From positions 1 to 17,743 of the forward strand of contig JAHZBS010000025.1 of the NCBI GenBank assembly GCA_019423265.1: DNA of 17,743 nucleotides, given 5' to 3'. Made by a program: the position numbers and the translations under genes. Source of the stretch: Clostridiales bacterium. Its GTDB lineage: Bacteria; Bacillota_A; Clostridia; Lachnospirales; Bianqueaceae. The notes beneath the pieces were generated by a model that was given only the letters and a program-made list of their open reading frames with translations, had not been told where the DNA came from and made no database searches. Below, piece after piece: positions 5,926 to 14,327 of the stretch (positions are counted from its first letter, which is position 1; each line of letters begins with the position of its first letter).

Positions 5926-8151
5926 ATGAAATGGATTTCCAGGAGACCGTTCACATCCCTGCTAATTTCGATGGTTTTGGTAGCGTTTCTGCCGCTTCTG
6001 CTAAACAATCTATCGTATATCCGGCTTCAGAACACGGTGCTGGAGCAGCAAAAATCCCTCACAAGAGAGTCTCTAAAATTCAGCGTTCAGCAAATCGACC
6101 GAACGCTGCTTGAATTGACCAATATGAGCATGGAGCTGGGAGATGAATTAAGAGGCGCCTCGATTCCTGCAGCCGACGAGATGGACGCCTCTTCAAGAAT
6201 GGAGCTCTTCGATCTGTCTGCGGCCCTTCGCAAAAAGATGCAGGCCGGATCGGAATACGTCAGTTCCCTTTACCTCTATTCCTCCGAATCCCAGCGGGCG
6301 GTGGCCAACCAGGGCGTCTATGAGGAAGCCATGGCGTACCAAAAATTTTACAAAAACTGGGGTATTTCCTTGGAGACGATGGAGAAACTCCATCAAACAT
6401 TTTCCTACGGGCAGCTGATCCCCTTGTGCAACAGCAGTATGGCCTTTATACGGACGGTGTCCCGGAGAAACGACGGCCTGCCGGAAAAGCAGCTGGTGAT
6501 CCTGCTGAAGCACAGCTTTTATAACACTCTCATCGACAAGGCCAATGTGGAGGGCGGAATATTCCTCATGCTGGATAACAGCGGCAGCATCCTTGCTGTG
6601 AGCAACAAGACCGGCATCGAGTTGGGGGACGAAGTCCTCTCCCACATTTCCGAAGAAACGGAGATGGAAGATTTTCAGATTCAGGGGAAAACGGCTCTGC
6701 TGTACACCCTGGAATCCAGCACCGGCGGTTACCGCATCAAAACGCTGATCCCCTACTCCCAGATCCTGGACCCAAGCCGGGATCTACAGCGGTATTATTG
6801 GACCCTTTTGGCGGCCTCTGTAGTGCTGGGATTGGCGCTGGCCGTCTTTCTCGGCCGCCGCAACGCAATGCCTCTGAATCAGTTGATCGCGCATATCCGG
6901 GACAATTACGGAGCGGACTCTTCAGGCACTCAGGGCCTGGAGCAGATCAAGAGCGCTGTGGACACGCTTCTAGACCAGCGGCGTACCGCTCAGGCGCAGC
7001 TTAAGCAGTATGAAACCGTGATTGCCAGAAACAGCTTGCGGGCTACTCTGCAGGGCAACGCGCAGGAGGGCAACGCCTTTTGGATGCCCCCGGGCTGCCG
7101 GTATGCTGTGATCTGCTTTTCCGCCCCCCAGGTTTCTGTGGAAACGGAAAGCGAATGGATCGCCGTCTCTCAGCAGGCCCTCCCCGCCGGCTGCTTCTGC
7201 CGCAGCGTGGTTCTGGGCGGCGGCGTAACGGAAATTCTTGGAATGGCGCAGCCGGATTTTGGCGAGCAGGAGGTGGAGGAACTCCTGACAGCCCAGATCG
7301 ACTGGCTGGACCGGCAGGAAACCCTAACGGTCAGCGCGGCCTTCAGCTCGGTCTACGAAGACCAGCAGGACATAGAGCGCGCCTACGGTGAAGCCTGCAC
7401 GGCCATGGTCTTTTCCTATAGCAGGGTAGACGCCGTCATCACCAGTTTTTCCAGCTGCAAGTTTAAGACGGCCTATTTTCTGCGGGACTGGCGTCACTTG
7501 GACAAACAGCTGCTTTTCTCGTCCCTGATCGGAGAAGAAAAGTTCGGCGAGGCCTCCCGTATGCTCTCCAGCCTCTTTCCGACGGAGTTTTTGGAGGAGT
7601 ATTTCCCCGAATCGGATATCTCCAACCTTCACCTGTCCTCGCTGAAATACCAATTTCTCCACGACTTGGACAATATCAGCGACTCGACTGGAATGGATGA
7701 TGAAATGTGGAATCGCCTTTTGCAGGAACTCATTTACTGCAAGACCCACCGGAAACTTTACCAGATGATGGAGCAGCTTTTCTCGGAGCTGGCGGCAAAT
7801 ACCGGACAGGTTCAAACTCCGGACGACTCAGAAACAGGGCGAGTCGGTGAAATCAAACTGTACATATGTCAGCACTATGCCAATGCCCTGTTGAGCGTTT
7901 CCTCCATTGCCGAAGCCTTTGGCATGTCCGCCAACAGCCTCTCGCAGCTGTTCAGCCGGAAATCGGACAGCGGCGTGCTGGAGTACATCCACGAGGTCCG
8001 CATGAAAAAGGCGGGCGAGCTTCTTCGCAGCTGTAAGAATCTGACCATTCAGGATGTGTCAACGCAGGTGGGGTACACCAGCATATTGACCTTCAACCGG
8101 AAATTTAAAGCCTATTACCGTCAGACTCCCAGCGAATACCGCACTTCATAA
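5926..8151 (+). CDS. Membrane-anchored AraC-family regulator with extracytoplasmic sensor domain
   Basis: A 741-residue single-protein sensor and regulator. Residues about 9-30 form the first membrane helix, 31-285 an extracytoplasmic sensor of the Cache-like type common in this architecture, and 289-309 a second helix (TLLAASVVLGLALAVFLG). A linker with coiled-coil character follows, then a cytoplasmic region, then the AraC helix-turn-helix domain at about 640-741 (VSSIAEAFGMSANSLSQLF, IQDVSTQVGYTSILTFNRKF, YRQTPSEYR). Proteins of this layout usually sit beside and activate Lpl/Ytc-type ABC transporter operons, which is exactly the downstream neighbour. The terminator overlapping its stop codon separates it from that operon. 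It presumably senses an external sugar or the substrate-binding protein. Confidence 0.93.
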   Translation: MKWISRRPFTSLLISMVLVAFLPLLLNNLSYIRLQNTVLEQQKSLTRESLKFSVQQIDRTLLELTNMSMELGDELRGASIPAADEMDASSRMELFDLSAALRKKMQAGSEYVSSLYLYSSESQRAVANQGVYEEAMAYQKFYKNWGISLETMEKLHQTFSYGQLIPLCNSSMAFIRTVSRRNDGLPEKQLVILLKHSFYNTLIDKANVEGGIFLMLDNSGSILAVSNKTGIELGDEVLSHISEETEMEDFQIQGKTALLYTLESSTGGYRIKTLIPYSQILDPSRDLQRYYWTLLAASVVLGLALAVFLGRRNAMPLNQLIAHIRDNYGADSSGTQGLEQIKSAVDTLLDQRRTAQAQLKQYETVIARNSLRATLQGNAQEGNAFWMPPGCRYAVICFSAPQVSVETESEWIAVSQQALPAGCFCRSVVLGGGVTEILGMAQPDFGEQEVEELLTAQIDWLDRQETLTVSAAFSSVYEDQQDIERAYGEACTAMVFSYSRVDAVITSFSSCKFKTAYFLRDWRHLDKQLLFSSLIGEEKFGEASRMLSSLFPTEFLEEYFPESDISNLHLSSLKYQFLHDLDNISDSTGMDDEMWNRLLQELIYCKTHRKLYQMMEQLFSELAANTGQVQTPDDSETGRVGEIKLYICQHYANALLSVSSIAEAFGMSANSLSQLFSRKSDSGVLEYIHEVRMKKAGELLRSCKNLTIQDVSTQVGYTSILTFNRKFKAYYRQTPSEYRTS

Positions 8152-8196
8152 AGCCACCCGGTCATGAATAAACCTGATTCTATCCGGATGGCTTTT
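8150..8196 (+). terminator. Rho-independent terminator after the membrane AraC gene
   Basis: AAGCCA-C-CCGG pairs with CCGG-A-TGGCTT with one C/A mismatch, followed by TTTTATAT. The left arm overlaps the TAA stop codon. The loop is long (about 22 nt). Confidence 0.75.
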
Positions 8197-8236
8197 ATAT
8201 ATTTCCCATAAAATTCAAATATTCTTCGTCACTTTT

Positions 8237-8282
8237 TGACTAAATTTAACGTCAGAAACTGTGTATTGCAAAAAATTAGTCA
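8237..8282. promoter_or_regulatory. Candidate operator: inverted repeat around the transporter operon promoter
   Basis: TGACTAA (8237-8243) and its exact complement TTAGTCA (8276-8282) are 39 bp apart. The right arm lies between the -35 and -10 boxes of the transporter operon. This is a plausible binding site for a regulator, but a 7-bp match in A+T-rich DNA can arise by chance. Confidence 0.3.
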
Positions 8283-8293
8283 TAGTCTATACT
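8266..8293 (+). promoter_or_regulatory. Promoter of the ten-gene transporter/amino sugar/nucleoside operon
   Basis: TTGCAA (8266-8271), 16-bp spacer, TATACT (8288-8293). It is the best pair in the 8197-8380 gap, just after a terminator and before ten same-strand genes. Start of transcription is predicted near 8300, giving a leader of about 80 nt. Confidence 0.7.
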
Positions 8294-8314
8294 AAAAATA
8301 TCACACATACCCAC

Positions 8315-8333
8315 GCCGGCTGGCGCCGCCGGC
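8315..8333 (+). other. GC-rich stem-loop in the 5' leader of the transporter operon
   Basis: GCCGGC (8315-8320) and GCCGGC (8328-8333) are mutually complementary with a 7-nt loop TGGCGCC; ACG/CGT flanks can extend the stem across a bulge. It stands out in an A+T-rich spacer, just downstream of the predicted transcript start. There is no U-tract, so it is not an intrinsic terminator. It could protect the mRNA 5' end or bind a protein. Confidence 0.45.
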
Positions 8334-8380
8334 CGTACATCATTTCACAGACATGACAATAGACAAGGAGGCCTTTTCGA

Positions 8381-10081
8381 ATGAGAAAAAGTAAACTCTT
8401 CACGCGCATTTTTTTCATCTTCCTGTGTTCATCCATGATTGCCGGAATATTCAGCGCATGTCGTTCCGGGGGAAATACGGAGAGCAGCACAGACAGCCAA
8501 ACCAACTCCCAACCATCCGACAGCGGTGAAAGAGGGCCGCTCTATATCGAAGGAAGCGAAGGCATCACCCTTACCTACTGGATTCCCCTCGACGGCGTAC
8601 AGGCCCAAAATTTTACTACGCTGGCGGAACACCCTTATTTTATGTGGCTGAAGGATCAGACTGGCGTCAACGTGGAGTTCATTCATCCTTCCATCGAACA
8701 GGCCGACCAGCAGCTGAACCTTATGATCGCTTCCAAAAAATTCTACGATATGCTATTTAATGCCAATTATCCGGGTGGACCGCAGGCAAGTCTCGATGAA
8801 AATTGCTTTATCGATCTAAAACCCTACCTGGACCAATACATGCCCGACTACAAGGCAGCCCTAGAGTGCGACGACGGTTCCTTCGGCCAATGGGAATGGG
8901 GGCAAGAACGGGATCTGTATAAGCCTAAGGCACAGCCCTCATTCTACGATTCCTGCCTGTCCTTCGACGGTTCCCTCTGGTGTGTCACGCAAATTTGGAC
9001 GAACGCTGTTCCCCCTGAGTATGGACCGGTCATCCGCAAAGACTGGCTGGACGAAGCGGGGCTGGCTGTCCCGGAAACCCTTGATGAGCTGGAGACTGTG
9101 TTAAAAGCCTTCAAGGACCGCGGCGGCGATGTCGTCCCCATGAACCTCGGCGTCTCCGGCACAAACAATTATGACGGTTCCATCATCAGCGCATTCGACA
9201 TCTACAGCGATTTTTTCACCCTGAGTCCCGACAAATCTACCGTACAACCCCACGCCTATACACAGGATGCCTTTAAAGATTACCTCACTCTCATACACGA
9301 CTGGTACAGCAAGGGCTATATAGATGCGGACTTCATGAACCGGGACGATGAATCCCTCGCCGCCATGTTCCTGGACGACCGACTAGGCATTTATATGAAT
9401 CAGTTCAACGCCCCCGAATATTGGGAGCTAAACTATACCGGTGACCAAAACTTTACAGTCGTTGCCATGCCTCTGCCTCGGAAAGATAAAAACCAGCAGC
9501 TGAACTGGCTTGCCAGTTACGACTCCGCCCCCGCCAACTACACCTGCATCACCACTTCCTGTGAACATCCGGAGGTCGCAGCAGCATGGCTTAACGTCGG
9601 CTTTACGAGGGAAGGCGTCCTCCGCCACACCTACGGGGTCGAGGGGGAGACCTATGAACTTCGCAACGGTGCTCCCTACTATCTGGACACCGTGCTGAAC
9701 GGTGATACTGGCTACATCTTCTCCTGCGAGCTGTTTCCCTACGGCACCGGCTACCAAAGCCTCCGCTCCATTCTGATATCCGTGAGCGGCGCCGAGACCA
9801 CTCTATCTTCCACCGCGGAAGCCGGAGTGATTTGGAGTCAGAACGCCTCCCCGAACTACAACTGGACCTATACTATCTTCGAAGGCGACGGCTGGGGAGA
9901 ATTTGACGCTAAACTCGCCGACGCCAAAACCTATGCGGATCCTATGGTGCTGAAGTTCATCATCGGCCAGGAAAGTCTGGATCAGTTCGACCAGTTCCGC
10001 GACACTGCAAAATCCTTAGGGCTTGACGCGGCGCAGGCTAAGGCGCAGGAAGCCCGCGATAAAATGGTACAGGGTAAATAA
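8381..10081 (+). CDS. ABC transporter extracellular substrate-binding lipoprotein (LplA/YtcQ-like)
   Basis: A 566-residue exported lipoprotein. Residues 1-26 are a signal peptide with basic start (MRKSK), hydrophobic core and lipobox FSAC with C27 as the lipidated cysteine. A Ser/Thr/Gln-rich linker (about 30-55) tethers it to the membrane. The mature part opens with ITLTYWIPLDG and has the size and Trp-rich character (WEWGQE, IRKDWLDEAG) of the large solute-binding proteins paired with LplB/YtcP permeases; these bind oligosaccharides. AAGGAGG precedes the ATG. It is the first gene of the operon, and the permeases follow 29 nt later. Substrate is not determinable; the downstream NagA-like and ROK genes suggest an amino sugar. 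Confidence 0.92.
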   Translation: MRKSKLFTRIFFIFLCSSMIAGIFSACRSGGNTESSTDSQTNSQPSDSGERGPLYIEGSEGITLTYWIPLDGVQAQNFTTLAEHPYFMWLKDQTGVNVEFIHPSIEQADQQLNLMIASKKFYDMLFNANYPGGPQASLDENCFIDLKPYLDQYMPDYKAALECDDGSFGQWEWGQERDLYKPKAQPSFYDSCLSFDGSLWCVTQIWTNAVPPEYGPVIRKDWLDEAGLAVPETLDELETVLKAFKDRGGDVVPMNLGVSGTNNYDGSIISAFDIYSDFFTLSPDKSTVQPHAYTQDAFKDYLTLIHDWYSKGYIDADFMNRDDESLAAMFLDDRLGIYMNQFNAPEYWELNYTGDQNFTVVAMPLPRKDKNQQLNWLASYDSAPANYTCITTSCEHPEVAAAWLNVGFTREGVLRHTYGVEGETYELRNGAPYYLDTVLNGDTGYIFSCELFPYGTGYQSLRSILISVSGAETTLSSTAEAGVIWSQNASPNYNWTYTIFEGDGWGEFDAKLADAKTYADPMVLKFIIGQESLDQFDQFRDTAKSLGLDAAQAKAQEARDKMVQGK

Positions 10082-10110
10082 GGCGGTCAGGAAAAGGAGG
10101 CGATACATCC

Positions 10111-11016
10111 ATGTTACAGCGTCTCAAGATGGATTTCAAACGGAACTACCAGGCCTATCTGATGGTACTCCCAGCCATTGTACTCATCTTTATCTTCTGC
10201 TACATCCCCATGTACGGCGTCCTCATCGCCTTCCAGAACTACCGCCCTCAGACCGGCTTCTTGGGAAGCGAGTGGGTAGGACTGGCCAACTTTGCGGAAT
10301 TTTTTAGCTCGCCTCACTCCTGGAAAATCATCCGCAATACGCTGTTCATCAGCGTCTACTCCCTGGCAATCGGCTTTCCATGTCCGATTATACTGGCGCT
10401 GCTGCTCAACGAGGTTCGCTGCCAGGCGTTTAAGAGGACGGTCCAAACGATATCCTACATGCCTTACTTTATCTCCACCGTCGTCATCTGCGGTATGCTA
10501 AAATCCTTTCTGGCCTATGACGGTGTCTTCAATGAAATCATTAAAGGTCTGGGCGGGAGGCCCTTCAACTTTCTGAGCAGCGCCTCCCTGTTTCCCAGCG
10601 TGATCGTCTTTTCCGACCTCTGGCAGTTTGTTGGATGGAATTCCATCATCTACATCGCCGCCTTGACCAACATCGATCCCAACCTATACGAGGCCGCCCG
10701 CATGGATGGATGCGGGCGGATCCGCCAGATTTGGCACATCACCCTTCCGGGAATCGTGCCGACGATAACGGTTCTCATGATCCTAAGCATCGGCGGTCTG
10801 TTAAGCGCCAATTCGGATAAAATATTACTGCTGTACACGCCCATGACCTATGAAACCGGCGACGTAATCGGAACTTTCATATACCGCCGGGGCCTCAAAG
10901 GCGGAGATTACAGCTATTCGGAAGCGGTGGGACTATTCGAGACGGCAATCAATTTTCTTTTGCTGATCTTTGCCAACTGGTTCAGCCAAAAGACTACAGA
11001 AAATAGCTTGTGGTAA
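10111..11016 (+). CDS. ABC transporter permease, LplB-like
   Basis: A 301-residue integral membrane permease of the carbohydrate-uptake MalF/LplB type with about six membrane helices. It opens with NYQAYLMVLPAIVLIFIFCYIPMYG, typical of LplB proteins. The cytoplasmic EAA loop that docks the ATPase is at about 193-218: YEAARMDGCGRIRQIWHITLPG. AAAGGAGG lies 10 nt before the ATG. It pairs with the next gene to form the channel. No ATPase gene is present, as is usual for this class, which borrows a shared MsmX-type ATPase encoded elsewhere. Confidence 0.94.
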   Translation: MLQRLKMDFKRNYQAYLMVLPAIVLIFIFCYIPMYGVLIAFQNYRPQTGFLGSEWVGLANFAEFFSSPHSWKIIRNTLFISVYSLAIGFPCPIILALLLNEVRCQAFKRTVQTISYMPYFISTVVICGMLKSFLAYDGVFNEIIKGLGGRPFNFLSSASLFPSVIVFSDLWQFVGWNSIIYIAALTNIDPNLYEAARMDGCGRIRQIWHITLPGIVPTITVLMILSIGGLLSANSDKILLLYTPMTYETGDVIGTFIYRRGLKGGDYSYSEAVGLFETAINFLLLIFANWFSQKTTENSLW

Positions 11017-11028
11017 AGGAAGGTCCAT

Positions 11029-11934
11029 ATGAAAAAACATTCAAAAGCAAACCCGGGCGATCGGATACTGGACTCGGTGATCTACCTAGCCTTAATTCTA
11101 CTGGCCATCGTCTGTCTATATCCGCTTTATCAAGTGCTGGTAGTCTCCATCAGCGACCCGGCGGTGGTTATGAAAAAAAATGGTCTGTTGCTGCTGCCGG
11201 AGGGTATCCACTTTGACGCATACCGAATCGTCTTCTCCAACCAAAACATTGCCACTGGCTTTCTGAACACCATCTTCTATATCGTCGTAGGGACTTCGCT
11301 GCAATTCCTTACGACAGTTATGTCCGCCTATGTGCTCTCCAAGAAAAACGTCATGCTCAAAAAGCCAATCATGGTATATTTTACTATTACAATGTATTTC
11401 GGCGGCGGCATCATTCCGTTTTTTCTGTTGATTAACCAGATGCAGCTTATGAACACTCCCTGGGCCATCCTTCTCCCCAGCGCCTGTAGCGTGTGGAACA
11501 TCATCATCATGCGCACTCAGTTCACAAACATCCCCGACGGGCTTAAGGAAGCGGCGATGATTGACGGGGCCAGCGATTTTACCATTCTGTGCCGGATCCT
11601 GATTCCCCTGAGCGGCTCCGTCATCGCCGTACTGGTTCTGTTCAGCGCCGTGCATTACTGGAATATGTGGTATGAGCCCATGATCTTTCTGACGGAACGC
11701 GCCAAATACCCTATCCAATCAGTGCTTCGGGAAATTCTCATCGACAGCAACAACCAGATGATGGCAGGGGCCGGCAACGTCCAGACCCGATTCAATGTGA
11801 AAACAAACTCCGCCGCCCAGACCCTTGTGAAGTATGCCAACATTATCGTCTGTACCGTTCCAATTCTGCTGGTCTATCCGTTTCTGCAAAAATACTTTGT
11901 CAAGGGCGTAATGGTAGGCTCTCTGAAAGGATGA
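11029..11934 (+). CDS. ABC transporter permease, YtcP-like
   Basis: A 301-residue second permease subunit of the MalG/YtcP type. The first membrane helix is at about 14-36 (VIYLALILLAIVCLYPLYQVLV), followed by the conserved SISDP region. The EAA loop is at about 172-197 (LKEAAMIDGASDFTILCRILIPLSG). The C-terminus ends in the family-typical YFVKGVMVGSLKG. GGAAGG precedes the ATG. It is 12 nt after its partner permease, and its stop overlaps the start of the deacetylase gene (ATGA), indicating translational coupling. Confidence 0.94.
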   Translation: MKKHSKANPGDRILDSVIYLALILLAIVCLYPLYQVLVVSISDPAVVMKKNGLLLLPEGIHFDAYRIVFSNQNIATGFLNTIFYIVVGTSLQFLTTVMSAYVLSKKNVMLKKPIMVYFTITMYFGGGIIPFFLLINQMQLMNTPWAILLPSACSVWNIIIMRTQFTNIPDGLKEAAMIDGASDFTILCRILIPLSGSVIAVLVLFSAVHYWNMWYEPMIFLTERAKYPIQSVLREILIDSNNQMMAGAGNVQTRFNVKTNSAAQTLVKYANIIVCTVPILLVYPFLQKYFVKGVMVGSLKG

Positions 11935-13082
11935 ATCCCTTGAAACTCATCATTGGCGCAAAACGCCTTTTGACGGAGGATGGCTGGAAGAAAGACTGCG
12001 TCCTGGAAATAGATGAGGGCCGGGTCACACGCATCGCCCGCGGAACCACTTCGGATCTTTCCGCGCAGACGCTGGCGCCCGGACTCATCGACCCGCATCT
12101 CCACGGAGGGAACGGATTTGACATCATGCATCCCACGGTGGAAAAGATGGAGGCTTGGCTTCTCCGGCTGGCAGAATCCGGCGTTGCGGCCGTCTTGGCC
12201 ACTCCCTACACCGGCCCCATAGACGTCATGCGCGGATCGCTGGAGGTCATTTCCCAGGTTATGGATCGCCAGAAGAAAGAAGGTGTTCCCGGCGCGCGGC
12301 TGCTGGGAGCCCATCTGGAGGGGCCATTCATCAGTCCAAAACGGCTAGGGGCCATGGAGGAGCGCTTTGTCCTGCCCCCATCTGCTGCCGCTTGCCGCCG
12401 GCTGATTCAGGGCTACGAGTCTATCATCCGGGAAATGACTCTGGCCCCGGAGGTCCCGGGAGCTGGCGACGTCATCTCCCTTCTGAAAAGCATGGGGGTT
12501 CGAGTCCAGGCGGGGCATTGCGACGCCACCTATGAGGAGGGAGAATCCGCCTTTGCCTGTGGAGTTGGATCCATCTGCCATTTTTTCAACGCCGCCCGCC
12601 CCATTGGGCACCGCGACCCCGGCTTTCTATCCTCCGCTCTGGTGCAGCCGGGAATCTACTGCGAGATGATCGCCGACCTGGTCCACCTGCATCCCGGCGC
12701 AATACGCCTATTATGGAACTGCAAGGGCCCCGACCTGCTGATTCTCATCTCCGACGCCGTCTCCACCACCAATCTCCCCGACGGAGAGTATCTCGACAAT
12801 GGCTTAACCGTTGAGGTTCACAGCGGCGCCTCCTATATAAAAGGCGGAGGCCTGAACGGCGGCGGGACTTACCTGCCGGGAGCGGTGCGCAATTTGATCA
12901 CTCTTGGCATCCCCGACTGCCAGGCTTTAAACGCGGCCTCGGCCAACGCCGCCCGCTGGCTGCAAATTGATTCCGGCATTCGGGTGGGGGCGATAGCTTC
13001 CCTGACCGGCTGGGATGGGGACATGCGCCCGCTCTTTACTCTGACCGGCGGCCATCTTCATCAGAAGGAGGAAACCCTTTGA
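11931..13082 (+). CDS. nagA: N-acetylglucosamine-6-phosphate deacetylase-like amidohydrolase
   Basis: A 383-residue metal-dependent amidohydrolase. NagA removes acetate from GlcNAc-6-phosphate to give glucosamine-6-phosphate. All expected active-site residues are visible: H56 and H58 (DPHLHGG), E130 (HLEGPF), H196 (GHCDA), H217 (CHFFNA), R228 (HRDPG, phosphate contact), H252 and the catalytic D275 (LISDA). Several surrounding positions differ from the common form (GHCDA for GHSNA, FNAARP for FNAM-P), so the substrate may be another N-acyl hexosamine phosphate. The ATG overlaps the upstream stop; a TTG three codons later (11940) has better Shine-Dalgarno spacing (AAAGGA) and is an alternative. 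No nagB deaminase is present in the window. Confidence 0.88.
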   Translation: MNPLKLIIGAKRLLTEDGWKKDCVLEIDEGRVTRIARGTTSDLSAQTLAPGLIDPHLHGGNGFDIMHPTVEKMEAWLLRLAESGVAAVLATPYTGPIDVMRGSLEVISQVMDRQKKEGVPGARLLGAHLEGPFISPKRLGAMEERFVLPPSAAACRRLIQGYESIIREMTLAPEVPGAGDVISLLKSMGVRVQAGHCDATYEEGESAFACGVGSICHFFNAARPIGHRDPGFLSSALVQPGIYCEMIADLVHLHPGAIRLLWNCKGPDLLILISDAVSTTNLPDGEYLDNGLTVEVHSGASYIKGGGLNGGGTYLPGAVRNLITLGIPDCQALNAASANAARWLQIDSGIRVGAIASLTGWDGDMRPLFTLTGGHLHQKEETL

Positions 13083-13972
13083 AAGCCATTGGTATCGATA
13101 TCGGCGGAACATCCATCAAATTCGCCCGGATAGATGACAACTCGTCCATTCTCGTGCGGGCTAAGAAACCTACTCCCCAGGGAGATCCCACTGCTCTGGC
13201 AGACAGAATCGCGGAAATGATCCGGGAAAACGGAGGCTCAGCCGGGATTCCCATAGGTGTCGCCTGCGCTGGGGATGTGGATAACACATCCGGCTTAGTA
13301 ACCGCAGACAATCTGGGTTGGGATCAGGCGCCGCTGGGACCTCTTCTGGAAGAGCGTCTGGGAAGACCTGTCTTTCTGGAGCAGGACACACACGCCGCCA
13401 TGTTGGCAGAGTGGGAAAACGGCTCTCTCAAGGGCCAGCGCAACGCCCTCTATCTGACTCTTGGCACCGGTGTGGGCGGCGGCGCCATTATAGACGGCAA
13501 ACCCTACCGGGAAATCAAACGGATCGCTTCAGAATATGGGCATATAATTACCCATGCCGGAGGAGAACTATGTCCCTGCGGGGAACGCGGCTGCTATGAG
13601 CGCTACGCTTCTACCAGCGCTCTTGTTCGCCAGACGGAGGGATATGATTCCGCCCAGGCGATTCTGGAGGCTGTCAAAGTGGGAGACAAAAAAATCCTTC
13701 CCATCTGGAACCGCTATATTCAGGAGGTCTGCATCGGCTTGGTCAGCCTTCTGACTATTTTTGCTCCGGATGTCCTATCTATCGGCGGCGGCATCAGCGA
13801 GGCCGGCGATTTCTTTCTCCGCTGCATCAAAGCGGGCATGGACGAACACGCGGCCTACCGCCGCTATTACCACTCCACGGATATACGCCTGGCTACATTT
13901 GGAAATGACGCAGGAGTACTGGGAGCGGCGGCTGCCGCCCGTTGCGCCTGGGAGGAGGCATTAAACCTATGA
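13079..13972 (+). CDS. ROK-family sugar kinase
   Basis: A 297-residue ATP-dependent kinase of the ROK (repressor-ORF-kinase) family without an N-terminal DNA-binding domain, hence an enzyme rather than a repressor. Phosphate-binding DIGGT is at 7-11, a second nucleotide motif LGTGVGGG at 128-135, EYGH at 152-155 and the zinc-binding CPCGERGC at 165-172 with H155. The putative catalytic aspartate is D103, in EQDTHAAM; the usual ROK sequence there is ENDANAAA, so two sugar-contacting positions differ. Translation starts at TTG, supported by AAGGAGG upstream, and overlaps the deacetylase stop (TTGA). It probably makes the sugar 6-phosphate used by the NagA-like enzyme. Confidence 0.93.
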   Translation: MKAIGIDIGGTSIKFARIDDNSSILVRAKKPTPQGDPTALADRIAEMIRENGGSAGIPIGVACAGDVDNTSGLVTADNLGWDQAPLGPLLEERLGRPVFLEQDTHAAMLAEWENGSLKGQRNALYLTLGTGVGGGAIIDGKPYREIKRIASEYGHIITHAGGELCPCGERGCYERYASTSALVRQTEGYDSAQAILEAVKVGDKKILPIWNRYIQEVCIGLVSLLTIFAPDVLSIGGGISEAGDFFLRCIKAGMDEHAAYRRYYHSTDIRLATFGNDAGVLGAAAAARCAWEEALNL

Positions 13973-14310
13973 AACCATTGACAATCGACGAAATGCAGTC
14001 CCTCCAGCTAGAGCTGCACAGCGCTTATGCAGACGATTGGGACTCTCTGAACCCCAGCCAGGCGATCCCCAGCCTACTATGGGCGCTGGGCGAAGCCGGG
14101 GAAATGATTGATATTTTAAAGAAACAAGGCGCAGACAATGTAATCTGCGATCCGAAAATCCACAACCACTTCTCGGAGGAAGCCTGCGACCTCCTGATGT
14201 ATCTCATGGATACCTTGCTCTGTCTTAAGGTTACGCCAGAGGAGATTGCCGAAAGCTTCCGCGCAAAGCAGAAAAGGAATCTGCACCGCTGGAAAAAGGA
14301 ATCGGAATGA
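13969..14310 (+). CDS. MazG-like nucleotide pyrophosphohydrolase
   Basis: A 113-residue all-helical protein of the MazG/dUTPase-2-like superfamily, which cleaves nucleoside triphosphates to monophosphate and pyrophosphate. The magnesium-binding pattern is visible as E-x-x-E in WALGEAGEMID (E42, E45) and E-x-x-D in EEACDLL (E71, D74), with a basic tail (FRAKQKRNLHRW). The start overlaps the kinase stop (ATGA) with GGAGGAGG upstream; a longer frame ten codons upstream is less likely. Its place between amino-sugar and nucleoside genes suggests removal of a nucleotide formed from the imported substrate, or control of dUTP/dCTP pools. The precise substrate is unknown. Confidence 0.8.
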   Translation: MKPLTIDEMQSLQLELHSAYADDWDSLNPSQAIPSLLWALGEAGEMIDILKKQGADNVICDPKIHNHFSEEACDLLMYLMDTLLCLKVTPEEIAESFRAKQKRNLHRWKKESE

Positions 14311-14327
14311 GAAAGGAGCATATTCAT

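Noticed and set aside
6193..7815. Minus-strand open frames of 150 and 163 codons inside the membrane AraC gene
   Set aside because: Shadows of a continuous 741-codon gene, with no independent start signals or family features.
11116..11718. 200-codon minus-strand open frame inside the YtcP-like permease gene
   Set aside because: The plus strand carries an unmistakable permease with EAA loop; the antisense frame is low-complexity and charged, as expected for a mirror of membrane helices.
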